Assembly (NCBI RefSeq): GCF_013409365.1
Contig: NZ_JACCBA010000001.1
Span: 6,076,001-6,140,000, forward strand
Direction of reading: 5' to 3'
Length of the DNA stretch: 64,000 nucleotides
Origin: Actinomadura luteofluorescens
Lineage (GTDB): Bacteria; Actinomycetota; Actinomycetes; Streptosporangiales; Streptosporangiaceae
This document shows positions 1 to 7,173 of the stretch, piece after piece. The notes beneath the pieces are model-generated. The model ran no database searches. It saw only the letters and a list, made by a program, of their open reading frames with translations, and was not told the origin of the DNA. The translations under genes were made by a program, and so were the position numbers. Numbering within the stretch: position 1 is the first letter of the stretch; each line of letters opens with the position of its first letter.

Positions 1-2
1 GC

Positions 3-626
3 CAGTCCTGCTCGGCGGCGGGACGCGTCATCGCCGCCGAATCGGTCGCGGCCGAGCTGGAAGAGCGCCTGGTCGAGGAGGCCCGGCGCGAGGTGGTCGG
101 GTCGCCCTTCGAGGCGGGCACCACCATGGGGCCGGTGCACACGCGCGGCGTGGCCGACGCGATGGCCAGGCACGTCGCCGACGCCCTGGCCCGCGGCGGC
201 CGGACGGCGTTCGGCGGCGCCCCCCTGCCGGACCGCCCCACCGACCTGTTCTGGCGTCCCACCGTCCTGGTCGGGCTGGACGCGGACGCCGCGGCCCTGG
301 GCGAGGAGACGTTCGGCCCGCTCGCGCCGGTGCTGCGGGTCGCGGGCGACACCGAGGCGATCCTCGCCGCCGCGAACCGCGGCCGGTACGGGCTGAGCTC
401 GGCGGTCTTCGGACGCGATCTGGACCGTACCCTGGCGGTGGCCGGCCGGCTCCGCGCGGGACAGGTCACCGTCAACGACACCAGCAACTACTGGGAGCTG
501 CATCTGCCGTTCGGCGGTGCGCCGGGCACCGACAGCGGGCACGGCCGGCTGGGCGGCCGCTACATCGCGGAGGCCGTCACGGAGATCCAGTCGATCTCCG
601 TCGACCTGACTCCGCCCTGGCGCTGA
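3..626 (+). CDS. Aldehyde dehydrogenase, C-terminal part (cut by window edge)
   Basis: NAD(P)-dependent aldehyde dehydrogenase family; oxidises an aldehyde to the acid in the cytosol. The open frame runs off the left edge. The first codons read Q-S-C-S-A-A-G-R-V, which fits the catalytic-cysteine segment (codon at 9-11), so only the C-terminal half of the catalytic domain is present. Further on, EETFGPLAPVL and the VNDTSNYWELHLPFGGAPGTDSG stretch (positions about 470-540) match the family's end region. An internal GTG at 93 is not a true start. The gene ends 16 bases before the next one, which has its own AAAGGAG ribosome site, so the two probably form one operon. The substrate cannot be told from this fragment. 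Confidence 0.85.
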   Translation, partial: QSCSAAGRVIAAESVAAELEERLVEEARREVVGSPFEAGTTMGPVHTRGVADAMARHVADALARGGRTAFGGAPLPDRPTDLFWRPTVLVGLDADAAALGEETFGPLAPVLRVAGDTEAILAAANRGRYGLSSAVFGRDLDRTLAVAGRLRAGQVTVNDTSNYWELHLPFGGAPGTDSGHGRLGGRYIAEAVTEIQSISVDLTPPWR

Positions 627-642
627 GGCAAAGGAGCCGACG

Positions 643-2934
643 ATGAACGATCCGGTGGCGACGGCCACGCACTCCGGCGTGCTGGAGGAGGTCGAGCGGC
701 GGGTGCTGTGGCTGTCCACGGCGATCGTGCACCACGCCAACCGCGTCCGGCCCAACCCGTCCGGGCTGAAGGTGGGCGGCCACCAGGCGTCCTCGGCGTC
801 GATCGCGTCCATCATGACGGCGCTGTGGTTCCGCCACCTCGGGCCGCAGGACCGCGTCTCGGTCAAGCCGCACGCTTCCCCCGTCCTGCACGCGATCAAC
901 TACCTGCTCGGCGAGCTGGACGAGCGGTACCTGACGACGTTGCGCGAGTTCGGCGGGCTGCAGAGCTACCCGAGCCGCACCAAGGACCCCGACCCGGTCG
1001 ACTACTCCACCGGATCGGTGGGCATCGGAGCCACCGCGCCGATCTGGGGCGCGGTCGCCCGCCGGTACGTGGAGGGCGCGCCCGCCGGACGCCAGTACTC
1101 CCTGGTCGGCGACGCCGAACTGGACGAGGGCGCCGTCTGGGAGGCGATCCTCGACCCGGGCGTCGCCGAACTGGGCGAGATCGTGTGGATCGTCGACCTC
1201 AACCGGCAGTCCCTCGACCGCGTCGTGCCGTACCTGGCCGCGCACCGGCTGAAGGGCATGTTCGCCGCCGCGGGCTGGCAGGTGCTGACGCTCAAGTACG
1301 GCCGCCTGCTCACCGAGCTGTTCGACCGCCCCGGCGGCGAGGACCTGCGCGCCCGCATCGACGCGATGCCCAACCCCGAGTACCAGCGCCTCCTGCGCTG
1401 CGACGCCGCCGAACTCCGCGACCGTCTCCCCGGCGGCAGCGAGCCCGTCGCCCGCCTGATCGCGGAACTCGACGACGCCACCCTCCTCGCGGCGCTGCGC
1501 AACCTGGGCGGCCACGACTTCGGCACCCTCGCCGAGGCCTTCGACGCCATCGACGACACCCGGCCGACCGTGATCTTCGCGTACACGGTCAAGGGCCACG
1601 GCCTGCCCAGCGAGGGCCACCCGCAGAACCACTCCTCCCTCCTCACCGCCGACCAGATCGCCGAGCTCGCGCCCCGCCTGGGCGCCGACCCGGACGCCCC
1701 CTGGGCCCGTTTCGACGAAGGGTCGCAGGCCGCCCGCCTGTGCGCCGAAACGGCCGCACGCCTGCGCCGGACCCCCACCGCCCCGCAGGCCCCGCCCCCG
1801 GTGCCGGACGACATCGGCCGCACCCCCAAGGGCACCGCCACCACCCAGGCCGCCCTCGGCCGCCTCCTCCTCGACCTCACCCGCGAGGCCCCCGACGCCG
1901 CCGCCCGAGTCGTCACCGTCAGCCCGGACGTCAGCTCCAGCACCAACCTCGGCGGCTGGGTGAACAAGGCCGGCGTCTGGTCGACCTCCGAACGCCGCGA
2001 CTGGTTCGCCGACGACGGCGAGACGATCCTGCACTGGCGGGAGGGCCCGGCGGGCCAGCACATCGAGCTCGGCATCGCCGAGACCAACCTCGTCGGCCTC
2101 CTCGGCGAACTCGGCGCCACCTGGAGCCGCTGGAACCGCCCCCTGCTCCCGATCGGCGTCCTGTACGACCCGTTCGTCGCCCGCGCGCTCGAACCCTGGT
2201 CGTTCGGCATCTACGCTGGCGGCCAGTCGATCCTGATCGGCACCCCGTCCGGGGTCACGCTGGCCCCCGAGGGCGGCGCGCACCAGTCCATCGTCACCCC
2301 GTCGATCGGCGTCGAGCAGCCGGGCTGCGTCGCCTACGAGCCCGCGTTCGTCCTCGACACCGAATGGACGCTGCTCGCGAGCATGGCCCGCCTCGGCCGG
2401 CCGGGCGGCGGCTCCGCCTACCTGCGCCTGTCGACCCGCCCGGTCGACCAGACCCTCGCGGACGTCCCGGCCGACCCCGCCGCCCGCGAACGCCGCCGCC
2501 GCCAGGTGATCGCCGGCGCCTACCCGCTGCGCCGCTCCGCCCGTCCCGCCGTCACCATCGCGGCGATGGGCGCCCTCGTCCCCGAGGCCCTGGCCGCCGC
2601 CGACCGCCTGGAACAGGCCGGAGTGGGCGCGGACGTGGTCTGCGTGACCAGCCCGGGCCTGCTCTTCCAGGCCCTCCGCTCCCGACAGGGCCAGGAGGAC
2701 GGCCCGAACTGGATCCTGGACCAGGCGTTCCCCGCGTCCCGCGCCACCCCGCTCGTCACCGTCCTGGACGGCCACCCCCACACCCTGGCCTTCCTGGCCG
2801 GCGTGAACAACGTCCCCTGCACGACCCTGGGAGTCACCACCTTCGGCCAGTCCGGCTCCATAGAAGACGTCCACCGCCACCACGGCATCGACACCGACTC
2901 GATCATCCGCGCGGCCCTCGACCTCCACTCCTGA
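643..2934 (+). CDS. Homodimeric-type 2-oxoacid (pyruvate) dehydrogenase E1 / transketolase-like protein
   Basis: Thiamine-diphosphate enzyme of the transketolase/AceE fold, 763 aa. GDAELDEG, followed about 25 residues on by DLNRQSLD, matches the ThDP/Mg-binding segment of homodimeric pyruvate dehydrogenase E1 (GDGEMDE...N-x-Q-x-LD in AceE). The N-terminal HQASSASIASIMTALWFRHL resembles the family's opening helix. The central GIAETNLVGLLGELG corresponds to the second transketolase pyrimidine-binding domain, and the C-terminal GQSGSIEDVHRHHGID fits the AceE end. It is clearly shorter than AceE (near 890 aa). The start is ATG with AAAGGAG nine bases upstream. It follows an aldehyde dehydrogenase, so a 2-oxoacid or aldehyde catabolic pair is possible. 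Whether it uses pyruvate or another 2-oxoacid is unknown. Confidence 0.75.
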   Translation: MNDPVATATHSGVLEEVERRVLWLSTAIVHHANRVRPNPSGLKVGGHQASSASIASIMTALWFRHLGPQDRVSVKPHASPVLHAINYLLGELDERYLTTLREFGGLQSYPSRTKDPDPVDYSTGSVGIGATAPIWGAVARRYVEGAPAGRQYSLVGDAELDEGAVWEAILDPGVAELGEIVWIVDLNRQSLDRVVPYLAAHRLKGMFAAAGWQVLTLKYGRLLTELFDRPGGEDLRARIDAMPNPEYQRLLRCDAAELRDRLPGGSEPVARLIAELDDATLLAALRNLGGHDFGTLAEAFDAIDDTRPTVIFAYTVKGHGLPSEGHPQNHSSLLTADQIAELAPRLGADPDAPWARFDEGSQAARLCAETAARLRRTPTAPQAPPPVPDDIGRTPKGTATTQAALGRLLLDLTREAPDAAARVVTVSPDVSSSTNLGGWVNKAGVWSTSERRDWFADDGETILHWREGPAGQHIELGIAETNLVGLLGELGATWSRWNRPLLPIGVLYDPFVARALEPWSFGIYAGGQSILIGTPSGVTLAPEGGAHQSIVTPSIGVEQPGCVAYEPAFVLDTEWTLLASMARLGRPGGGSAYLRLSTRPVDQTLADVPADPAARERRRRQVIAGAYPLRRSARPAVTIAAMGALVPEALAAADRLEQAGVGADVVCVTSPGLLFQALRSRQGQEDGPNWILDQAFPASRATPLVTVLDGHPHTLAFLAGVNNVPCTTLGVTTFGQSGSIEDVHRHHGIDTDSIIRAALDLHS

Positions 2935-3064
2935 GGATCGATCAGGAATCGAGAAGCGCCGGCCTCCCGTCCCTACGTAGCGTGATGTTCACGAAGGCGG
3001 AAGCAGGTGGCCGACAGGACCACCCACCGCCGATGCGACCATCGCGCACACGAGGGGACACGAC

Positions 3065-3478
3065 ATGAAGGCGCACGTGAGTTCGATCCTGCTGGGCGTC
3101 CGGGACATGGACCGGGCCAAGCGGTTCTACACCGAGGGTCTCGGCTGGAAGATCCAGAACGACTACGGCATCTCGGTGTTCTTCGAGTCGGACGGTGCCT
3201 CGCCCGTCGGCTTCTACGGCCGCGACGGCCTGGCCGACCAGGTCGGCACCAGCGCGGACGGCAGCGGCTTCAGCGGCCTGGTGCTCACCTACGTCGTCCG
3301 CAGCGAGGCGCGCGTCGACGAGGTCATGGCGGAGGCCGAGAAGGCCGGCGCCACGATCCTCAAGCCCGCCGGCGCCCTGCCGTGGGGCGGGTACGGCGGC
3401 ACCTTCGCCGACCCGGAGGGCTACATCTGGAGCCTCGGCTACAGCGCCCAGGGCGAGGACCAGCCCTACGCGGAGTGA
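3065..3478 (+). CDS. VOC-family (glyoxalase/bleomycin-resistance fold) protein
   Basis: 137 aa, one vicinal-oxygen-chelate module made of two beta-alpha-beta3 halves. The first half opens with SSILLGVRDMDRAKRFYTEGLGW, and the second closes with GTFADPEGYIWSLGY, whose acidic residue sits where the family's last metal ligand normally lies. The start is ATG with an AGGGGA site eight bases upstream. The family includes lyases, dioxygenases and drug-binding proteins; nothing nearby selects among these. It stands alone between the E1-like gene and the phosphatase gene. Confidence 0.75.
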   Translation: MKAHVSSILLGVRDMDRAKRFYTEGLGWKIQNDYGISVFFESDGASPVGFYGRDGLADQVGTSADGSGFSGLVLTYVVRSEARVDEVMAEAEKAGATILKPAGALPWGGYGGTFADPEGYIWSLGYSAQGEDQPYAE

Positions 3479-3552
3479 CCAAGCCCGGTTCGGCGTCGGC
3501 GCGGTGTCGCCGACGCCGAACCACCGCGCCCCCGGAGCCGAAACCACCCTGC

Positions 3553-3568
3553 GTGATCTAATGATCAC
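3553..3568. promoter_or_regulatory. Inverted repeat GTGATC-TAAT-GATCAC upstream of the phosphatase gene
   Basis: Perfect 6-bp arms around TAAT, 17 bases before the GTG start of the PP2C gene. It could be an operator overlapping the promoter. No known regulator is assigned. Confidence 0.35.
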
Positions 3569-3585
3569 AACAGGGACGGCTCTCG

Positions 3586-4710
3586 GTGGGACAGGAGATG
3601 GGCATCTCGGAGGATCCGGACGCCGCCGCGGGACGGGGCGGCCTCACCTGGCGGGTCGTGGCGGGATGGCTGGTGGGGATCACGGCGGCCCTCGCCGTGA
3701 CCGGCGTCGCGCTCGGCCGGGAGACCGGCCTGGCCCCGTTCCTGATCTTCCTGCCCACCCTGATCGCCGGCCGCGGGACGGTCCGGCAGACCGCGGTCGC
3801 CTCCGTCTGGACGATCCTGGTCATCATCGGCTCCCTGATCCGCAGCCCGCTGCCGAGCGCGGCGGCCACCGCGAGCGTCATCACCTTCGCCGTCGCGCTC
3901 AACGGCCTGAGCGTGATCCAGGCGGTCCGCCGCATCCGCCAGGAAAAGGAGATCAGCCGGCTCCGCTCCGCGGCGGCCGCCCTCCAGCGGCAGATCCTGC
4001 GCCCGTTCCCCCTCGTCACCGGCGAACTCCTCGTCCACGGCCTCTACGAGCCGGTCGAGGAGGACAGCATGGTCGGCGGCGACGTCTACGAGGCCATGCC
4101 GACGCCCTACGGAAGCCGCGTCCTCATCGCCGACGTCCAGGGCAAGGGCCTCCCCGCCATCAGCGCGGCCTTCGCGGTCCTCAGCTCGTTCCGCGAGGCG
4201 GCCCTGGTAGCGCCCACACTCACCGCCCTCGTGAACGCCCTGGAGAACTCGGTCCTGCGGCACAACTCGTTCGTAGCCCAGACGGGTGAAGAACAACGAT
4301 TCGTCACAGCGCTCGTCCTGGGCATCACGCAGACAACGGCCCAAGCCATCAACTGCGGCCACATCCCGCCTTACATACTGACCGACCAACAAACAGGCCG
4401 GGTCTCCCTAGGAGAAGCAGCCCTACCCCTAGGCCTGGCCTCCCTAAGCCCAGACCCACGAACCGTCACAGCCTTCGACTTCCCAACCGACTCCACACTC
4501 CTCCTATGCACCGACGGCGTCACCGAAACCCGCAACCCGGCGGGCACCTTCTACCCCCTGGAAGCCCGCCTCCCCACCTGGAAAGACCTACCTCCCAACG
4601 AGATAGCCCCCACCGTCAACCACGACCTAGAGCAGTACTCGAAGGGCAAACTGACAGACGACAGAGCCCTCCTGATCCTCCACAGAAAACCCATCCCGAA
4701 TGACGAGTGA
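3586..4710 (+). CDS. Membrane-anchored PP2C/SpoIIE-type serine phosphatase (RsbU-like)
   Basis: 374 aa. The N-terminal third (about residues 18-110) has several hydrophobic segments, probably three or four membrane helices. A short linker helix follows, then a SpoIIE/PP2C phosphatase domain from about residue 140. Metal-site landmarks are GGDVYE, ADVQGKGLPA and CTDGVTE. Such proteins dephosphorylate anti-anti-sigma factors in partner-switch pathways; no anti-sigma or antagonist gene is beside it here. The GTG start is preceded by AGGGACGG at a six-base spacing; an ATG four codons later lacks spacing to its GGAG. From about 4260 to the stop, third codon positions turn unusually A-rich (CTA, CCA, AGA, ACA), unlike the first two thirds. 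Confidence 0.85.
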   Translation: MGQEMGISEDPDAAAGRGGLTWRVVAGWLVGITAALAVTGVALGRETGLAPFLIFLPTLIAGRGTVRQTAVASVWTILVIIGSLIRSPLPSAAATASVITFAVALNGLSVIQAVRRIRQEKEISRLRSAAAALQRQILRPFPLVTGELLVHGLYEPVEEDSMVGGDVYEAMPTPYGSRVLIADVQGKGLPAISAAFAVLSSFREAALVAPTLTALVNALENSVLRHNSFVAQTGEEQRFVTALVLGITQTTAQAINCGHIPPYILTDQQTGRVSLGEAALPLGLASLSPDPRTVTAFDFPTDSTLLLCTDGVTETRNPAGTFYPLEARLPTWKDLPPNEIAPTVNHDLEQYSKGKLTDDRALLILHRKPIPNDE

Positions 4711-4721
4711 CGCCGACGTCG

Positions 4722-4973
4722 TCAGCTGTAGAAATGCCTGCCGTACTCCTCGCGGCTCACGGTGAAGTCACCCGGCCTGGTCTCCCGAAGCAGCCTGTAC
4801 CGGACGTCGAACGCGTCGATCGCCTCATGAATGCTGTAGCCCTACTCCTCACGCAAGATCACGATGGCGGGAAGGATCCGATACACCAGAGCCCCACTGA
4901 CCACCCGCGACCTGACCCAAGAGGCCCTCCCGTCGTGCGCGTGGTCAGGGTCGGCCGCCCACCAGGAAAGCAT
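4722..4973 (-). pseudogene. Small hypothetical protein gene broken by an in-frame stop
   Basis: Read on the minus strand, a protein-like frame begins M-L-S-W-W-A-A-D-P-D-H-A-H and runs through ILPAIVILREE. It hits TAG at 4842-4844 and continues in the same frame with GYSIHEAIDAFDVRYRLLRE and VSREEYGRHFYS to a TGA at 4722-4724. Both halves have normal amino-acid composition and helix-like character, so one mutated codon is the simplest reading. The family is not recognised. It is arranged head to head with the small gene at 5021. A sequencing error at one base would make it intact. Confidence 0.5.
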
Positions 4974-5020
4974 GGCCAAGGCCCTGAACCGGGCCGCGCA
5001 CGGTGTGTCACCGTAGAGCC

Positions 5021-5266
5021 GTGGACTCAGCAAAGCTGTCCCGCGAGGACACCGCTCTCCTGCTCCGTGACCTCTGCATAGACCTCGGCTTCTGCCTGCC
5101 GCCACAGGAACACGCCGCGCTATGCGACTCGCCACCAACCGACGTGGACGCCTTCACGAACGCAGTTTTCCGGGCCGAAGGCTTGGACCCATCGCCACAC
5201 GCAAGCCTCTACGCCCAAGTCCGAAAAATGGTAGCCAAAGCCTTCACCAACGGCCCCACCACCTAA
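5021..5266 (+). CDS. Small hypothetical protein
   Basis: 81 aa from the GTG at 5021; an in-frame GTG at 5003 is the alternative. The protein reads as two or three helices (SREDTALLLRDLCIDLGF, then DVDAFTNAVFRAEGLD and YAQVRKMVAKAF). Small proteins of this look are common in actinomycetes, often encoded beside short regulatory or toxin-antitoxin-like genes, but I do not recognise a named family. No strong ribosome site precedes either start. It is divergent from the broken gene at 4722-4973, which may have been its partner. Confidence 0.5.
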   Translation: MDSAKLSREDTALLLRDLCIDLGFCLPPQEHAALCDSPPTDVDAFTNAVFRAEGLDPSPHASLYAQVRKMVAKAFTNGPTT

Positions 5267-5374
5267 CAACCAAGCCCGCCGCCAGCACCAGGTCACCGAT
5301 GAGTTCGACCGGCACGCCGAGTCGTACACAGCACAACAGACCTTTGGAGCACCGGCAGATGGAGGGCACTACCC

Positions 5375-5950
5375 ATGGCGCAAGTGATCTGTGACATGTC
5401 CGTCTCGCTCGACGGGTACGTCACCGGCCCGAACGACAGCCGCGAGAACCCGTTCGGCGACGGTGCCTGGATGCTGCACAAGTGGATGTCCGACCAGGCG
5501 ACCGACGAGGACCGGGCCATCCTGGACCAGGTGATCGCGGACTGGGGTGCGGTGGTGATGGGCCGGAAGTCCTTCGAGAAGAACGAGGGGGAGGGCGGCT
5601 GGGGCGACGGCGGCCCGATGGGCGACGTCCCGTGCTTCGTGGTCACTCACCAGGCGCCGACCAAGCCGTACCCTCCCGTGTTCACCTTCGTCACCGACGG
5701 GGTGGCCAGCGCGATCGAGCAGGCCAAGAGGGCGGCGGGCGACAAGGTCGTCGGCCTGCACGGCGCGACCGTCATGCAGCAGGCACTCCCGCTCGGCCTG
5801 GTCGACGAGATCCGCGTCCACGTGGTCCCGGTCCTGGTCGGCGGCGGAACACCGCTGTTCGGCGCACTCGCCTCCCCGATCCCCCTCGAACGCACCCGGG
5901 TGATGGCCACCCCCGCGGCAACCCACATCTCCTACCGCATCGTCCACTGA
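5375..5950 (+). CDS. Dihydrofolate reductase family protein (RibD C-terminal-like)
   Basis: 191 aa with the RibD-C/DHFR fold. CDMSVSLDGYVTGPN is the typical N-terminal strand-helix, GAVVMGRKSFE the NADPH-binding turn, and GGGTPLFG the C-terminal glycine loop. These stand-alone homologues reduce unidentified pteridine- or pyrimidine-like substrates; most have no proven role. The start is ATG with a GATGGAGG site. It is a single-gene unit, followed by nearly 290 bases without a gene. Confidence 0.8.
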   Translation: MAQVICDMSVSLDGYVTGPNDSRENPFGDGAWMLHKWMSDQATDEDRAILDQVIADWGAVVMGRKSFEKNEGEGGWGDGGPMGDVPCFVVTHQAPTKPYPPVFTFVTDGVASAIEQAKRAAGDKVVGLHGATVMQQALPLGLVDEIRVHVVPVLVGGGTPLFGALASPIPLERTRVMATPAATHISYRIVH

Positions 5951-6237
5951 CGAAAAGAAAACGCTCCGCCGAGCTACGCCCGGCTCGTGAGAAAAGGGCC
6001 GAGTTCGCCCCCTCGCGCCACTCTCCACGACGCCTACAATCCCGGGCCACGACCGACACAATGCGTAGCGCTACGAGAGACCGAGTGCTCTCTACCCGAG
6101 TCGAATGGGGTCGTCTGACGCCCATTCAGACGCCCCCGACGACGTCAGGGAGATTGCCGGACGACAACGAGCGGCGGCCTAGAACAGCGTCCCGTCAATT
6201 TTCGTACCTTGAGGCCTGAGCTTCTGCGGGACGGGCA
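5951..6237. other. Intergenic region without a gene
   Basis: No coding frame is convincing here. It contains a perfect 12-bp palindrome CGTAGCGCTACG at 6064-6075 and a possible -10 hexamer TACCTT at about 6204-6209 that could drive the next gene. The composition is slightly less GC-rich than flanking genes. Confidence 0.4.
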
Positions 6238-6588
6238 GTGGCCGCTACCCTGCGGCAGGTGGCACAAAGCGACATGCTTGACCGCATGGGGGATCTTCCA
6301 GGCCGCTGGATGCGAGTCGTTGATGCGACTGAGCGGCGTAGGTTGGAAGAGGAGTTGATCAGGGAGTGCGGGAGTTCGAGGCATCCCCTGTACGGTGTCG
6401 GGATCCAGACCGCTGCTCGGTGCGGCGTTTGTGACGACATTCTGTACGGGCTGCCTGGCAGTGATCGGTGGGCGGTCGTTCACCTGACGTGGGCACGTTC
6501 ACCTGAGACTGACCCCCGCTGGCCTTGGTGCACTTTGCTCGATGACTGGACGGCCGTAACTGATGAACTCCTCGACAGGGGCCACTGA
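6238..6588 (+). CDS. Hypothetical protein, actinomycete type
   Basis: 116 aa from GTG 6238; ATG 6274 or 6289 are possible later starts. The helix ATERRRLEEELIRECG is followed by a two-cysteine turn (ARCGVCDD) and an ordered C-terminal part rich in tryptophan (RWAVVHLTW, RWPWCTLLDDW). No membrane helix or signal peptide is visible. I do not recognise the family. It is the last chromosomal gene before the tRNA-Arg integration site. Confidence 0.55.
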   Translation: MAATLRQVAQSDMLDRMGDLPGRWMRVVDATERRRLEEELIRECGSSRHPLYGVGIQTAARCGVCDDILYGLPGSDRWAVVHLTWARSPETDPRWPWCTLLDDWTAVTDELLDRGH

Positions 6589-6706
6589 CTGAGGCGTCCG
6601 AACGCGCGACGCGCGCGGCCCCTGCTTCCCGGAGACGGGGTGCCCCTGCCGCTCCTCGACGGGGAGGATGGTCTCTGGTTCGAACGGATTGGTGCGTCGC
6701 TAGCCT

Positions 6707-6735
6707 GAGCCCCGGTTCCGCGCCGGGGCTCTTTT
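6707..6735 (+). terminator. Rho-independent terminator
   Basis: GAGCCCCGG, a 7-base loop, CCGGGGCTC, then TTTT. The 9-bp stem and T-run read on the plus strand, ending transcription from the gene at 6238. Confidence 0.75.
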
Positions 6736-6835
6736 CGCGGGGGTGACCTGGGCAGATGGCCACAACCGCGTTCCGCGTATGTTCCGGGAAGCGTGACAAT
6801 CGGCGGCTTCCGCTGGCACGTGCCTGCATAAGCAA

Positions 6836-6878
6836 CAAACCCCGGCGACAGGCTGCGTGCCTGGTCTGCCGGGGTTTG
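6836..6878. terminator. Hairpin, probably the original tRNA-Arg terminator
   Basis: CAAACCCCGGC pairs with GCCGGGGTTTG, with an inner CAGGC/GCCTG stem. It lies just left of the partial tRNA copy, i.e. where the 3' flank of the tRNA-Arg gene would have been before the element inserted. This role is inferred from position. Confidence 0.6.
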
Positions 6879-6893
6879 CGGTGGTCGTCTGAA

Positions 6894-6935
6894 GTGCCCC
6901 CTGCAGGATTCGAACCTGCGCACACGGCTCCGGAG
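6894..6935. repeat. Distal attachment site (copy of tRNA-Arg 3' part)
   Basis: Identical over 42 bases to 13446-13487, covering the tRNA from the discriminator base back through the T-arm and variable loop into the anticodon loop. The sequence then diverges, so this is not a functional tRNA. Confidence 0.9.
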
Positions 6936-7028
6936 ACCAGCACCGATCAAGCCATCTACCTGGGAGAATGCCGATGGCGGGCCCTGATTCGGACGAGGAT
7001 GGAACACGCCGACAGCAAGGTGTGCCCC

Positions 7029-7150
7029 ATGCGAGCAGTAGGTGATGACGGTCAAGCGCTGGACGCCGAGGCCACGGTGAAGACGGAGCCCGATAGCCAG
7101 CTCCTGACGCTGGTGTTGGACAGCGGTGCGGGCGCCTCGCTCCAGCGGTG
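7029..7150 (+). pseudogene. Possible 5' remnant of an unidentified gene
   Basis: An ATG at 7029 opens a frame reading AVGDDGQALDAEATVKTEPD, then LLTLVLDSGAGAS. It has the look of the N-terminus of actinomycete HNH/restriction-like proteins. The frame loses protein-like character near the 3' end of the opposite cargo gene at 7174, suggesting truncation. The assignment is a weak impression, not a domain match. Confidence 0.25.
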
Positions 7151-7173
7151 GCAGAGCTGTGGCGTGCCGCTTC

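Larger units (their letters stand above)
6589..6893. other. Gene-poor stretch before the attachment site
   Basis: A short plus-strand frame ending PLLDGEDGLWFERIGASLA-stop at about 6709 reads like the tail of a protein but has no clear start, so it is not called as a gene. The rest contains the two hairpins listed separately. Confidence 0.35.

Noticed and set aside
577..2928. Long minus-strand and alternate plus-strand frames over the E1-like gene
   Set aside because: Low-complexity composition with no motif; the frame at 643 has clear ThDP motifs.
4707..5081. A 124-aa plus-strand gene after the phosphatase
   Set aside because: Proline/arginine-rich text without structure; the opposite strand holds the better, though broken, coding frame.
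6655..6700. A tRNA or tmRNA end, because of GGTTCGAAC
   Set aside because: No cloverleaf or acceptor pairing can be drawn; the stretch reads better as the tail of a short coding frame.
6894..6960. A second tRNA-Arg gene
   Set aside because: Identity to the tRNA stops in the anticodon loop after 42 bases; the 5' half and acceptor partner are missing, so it is an attachment site.
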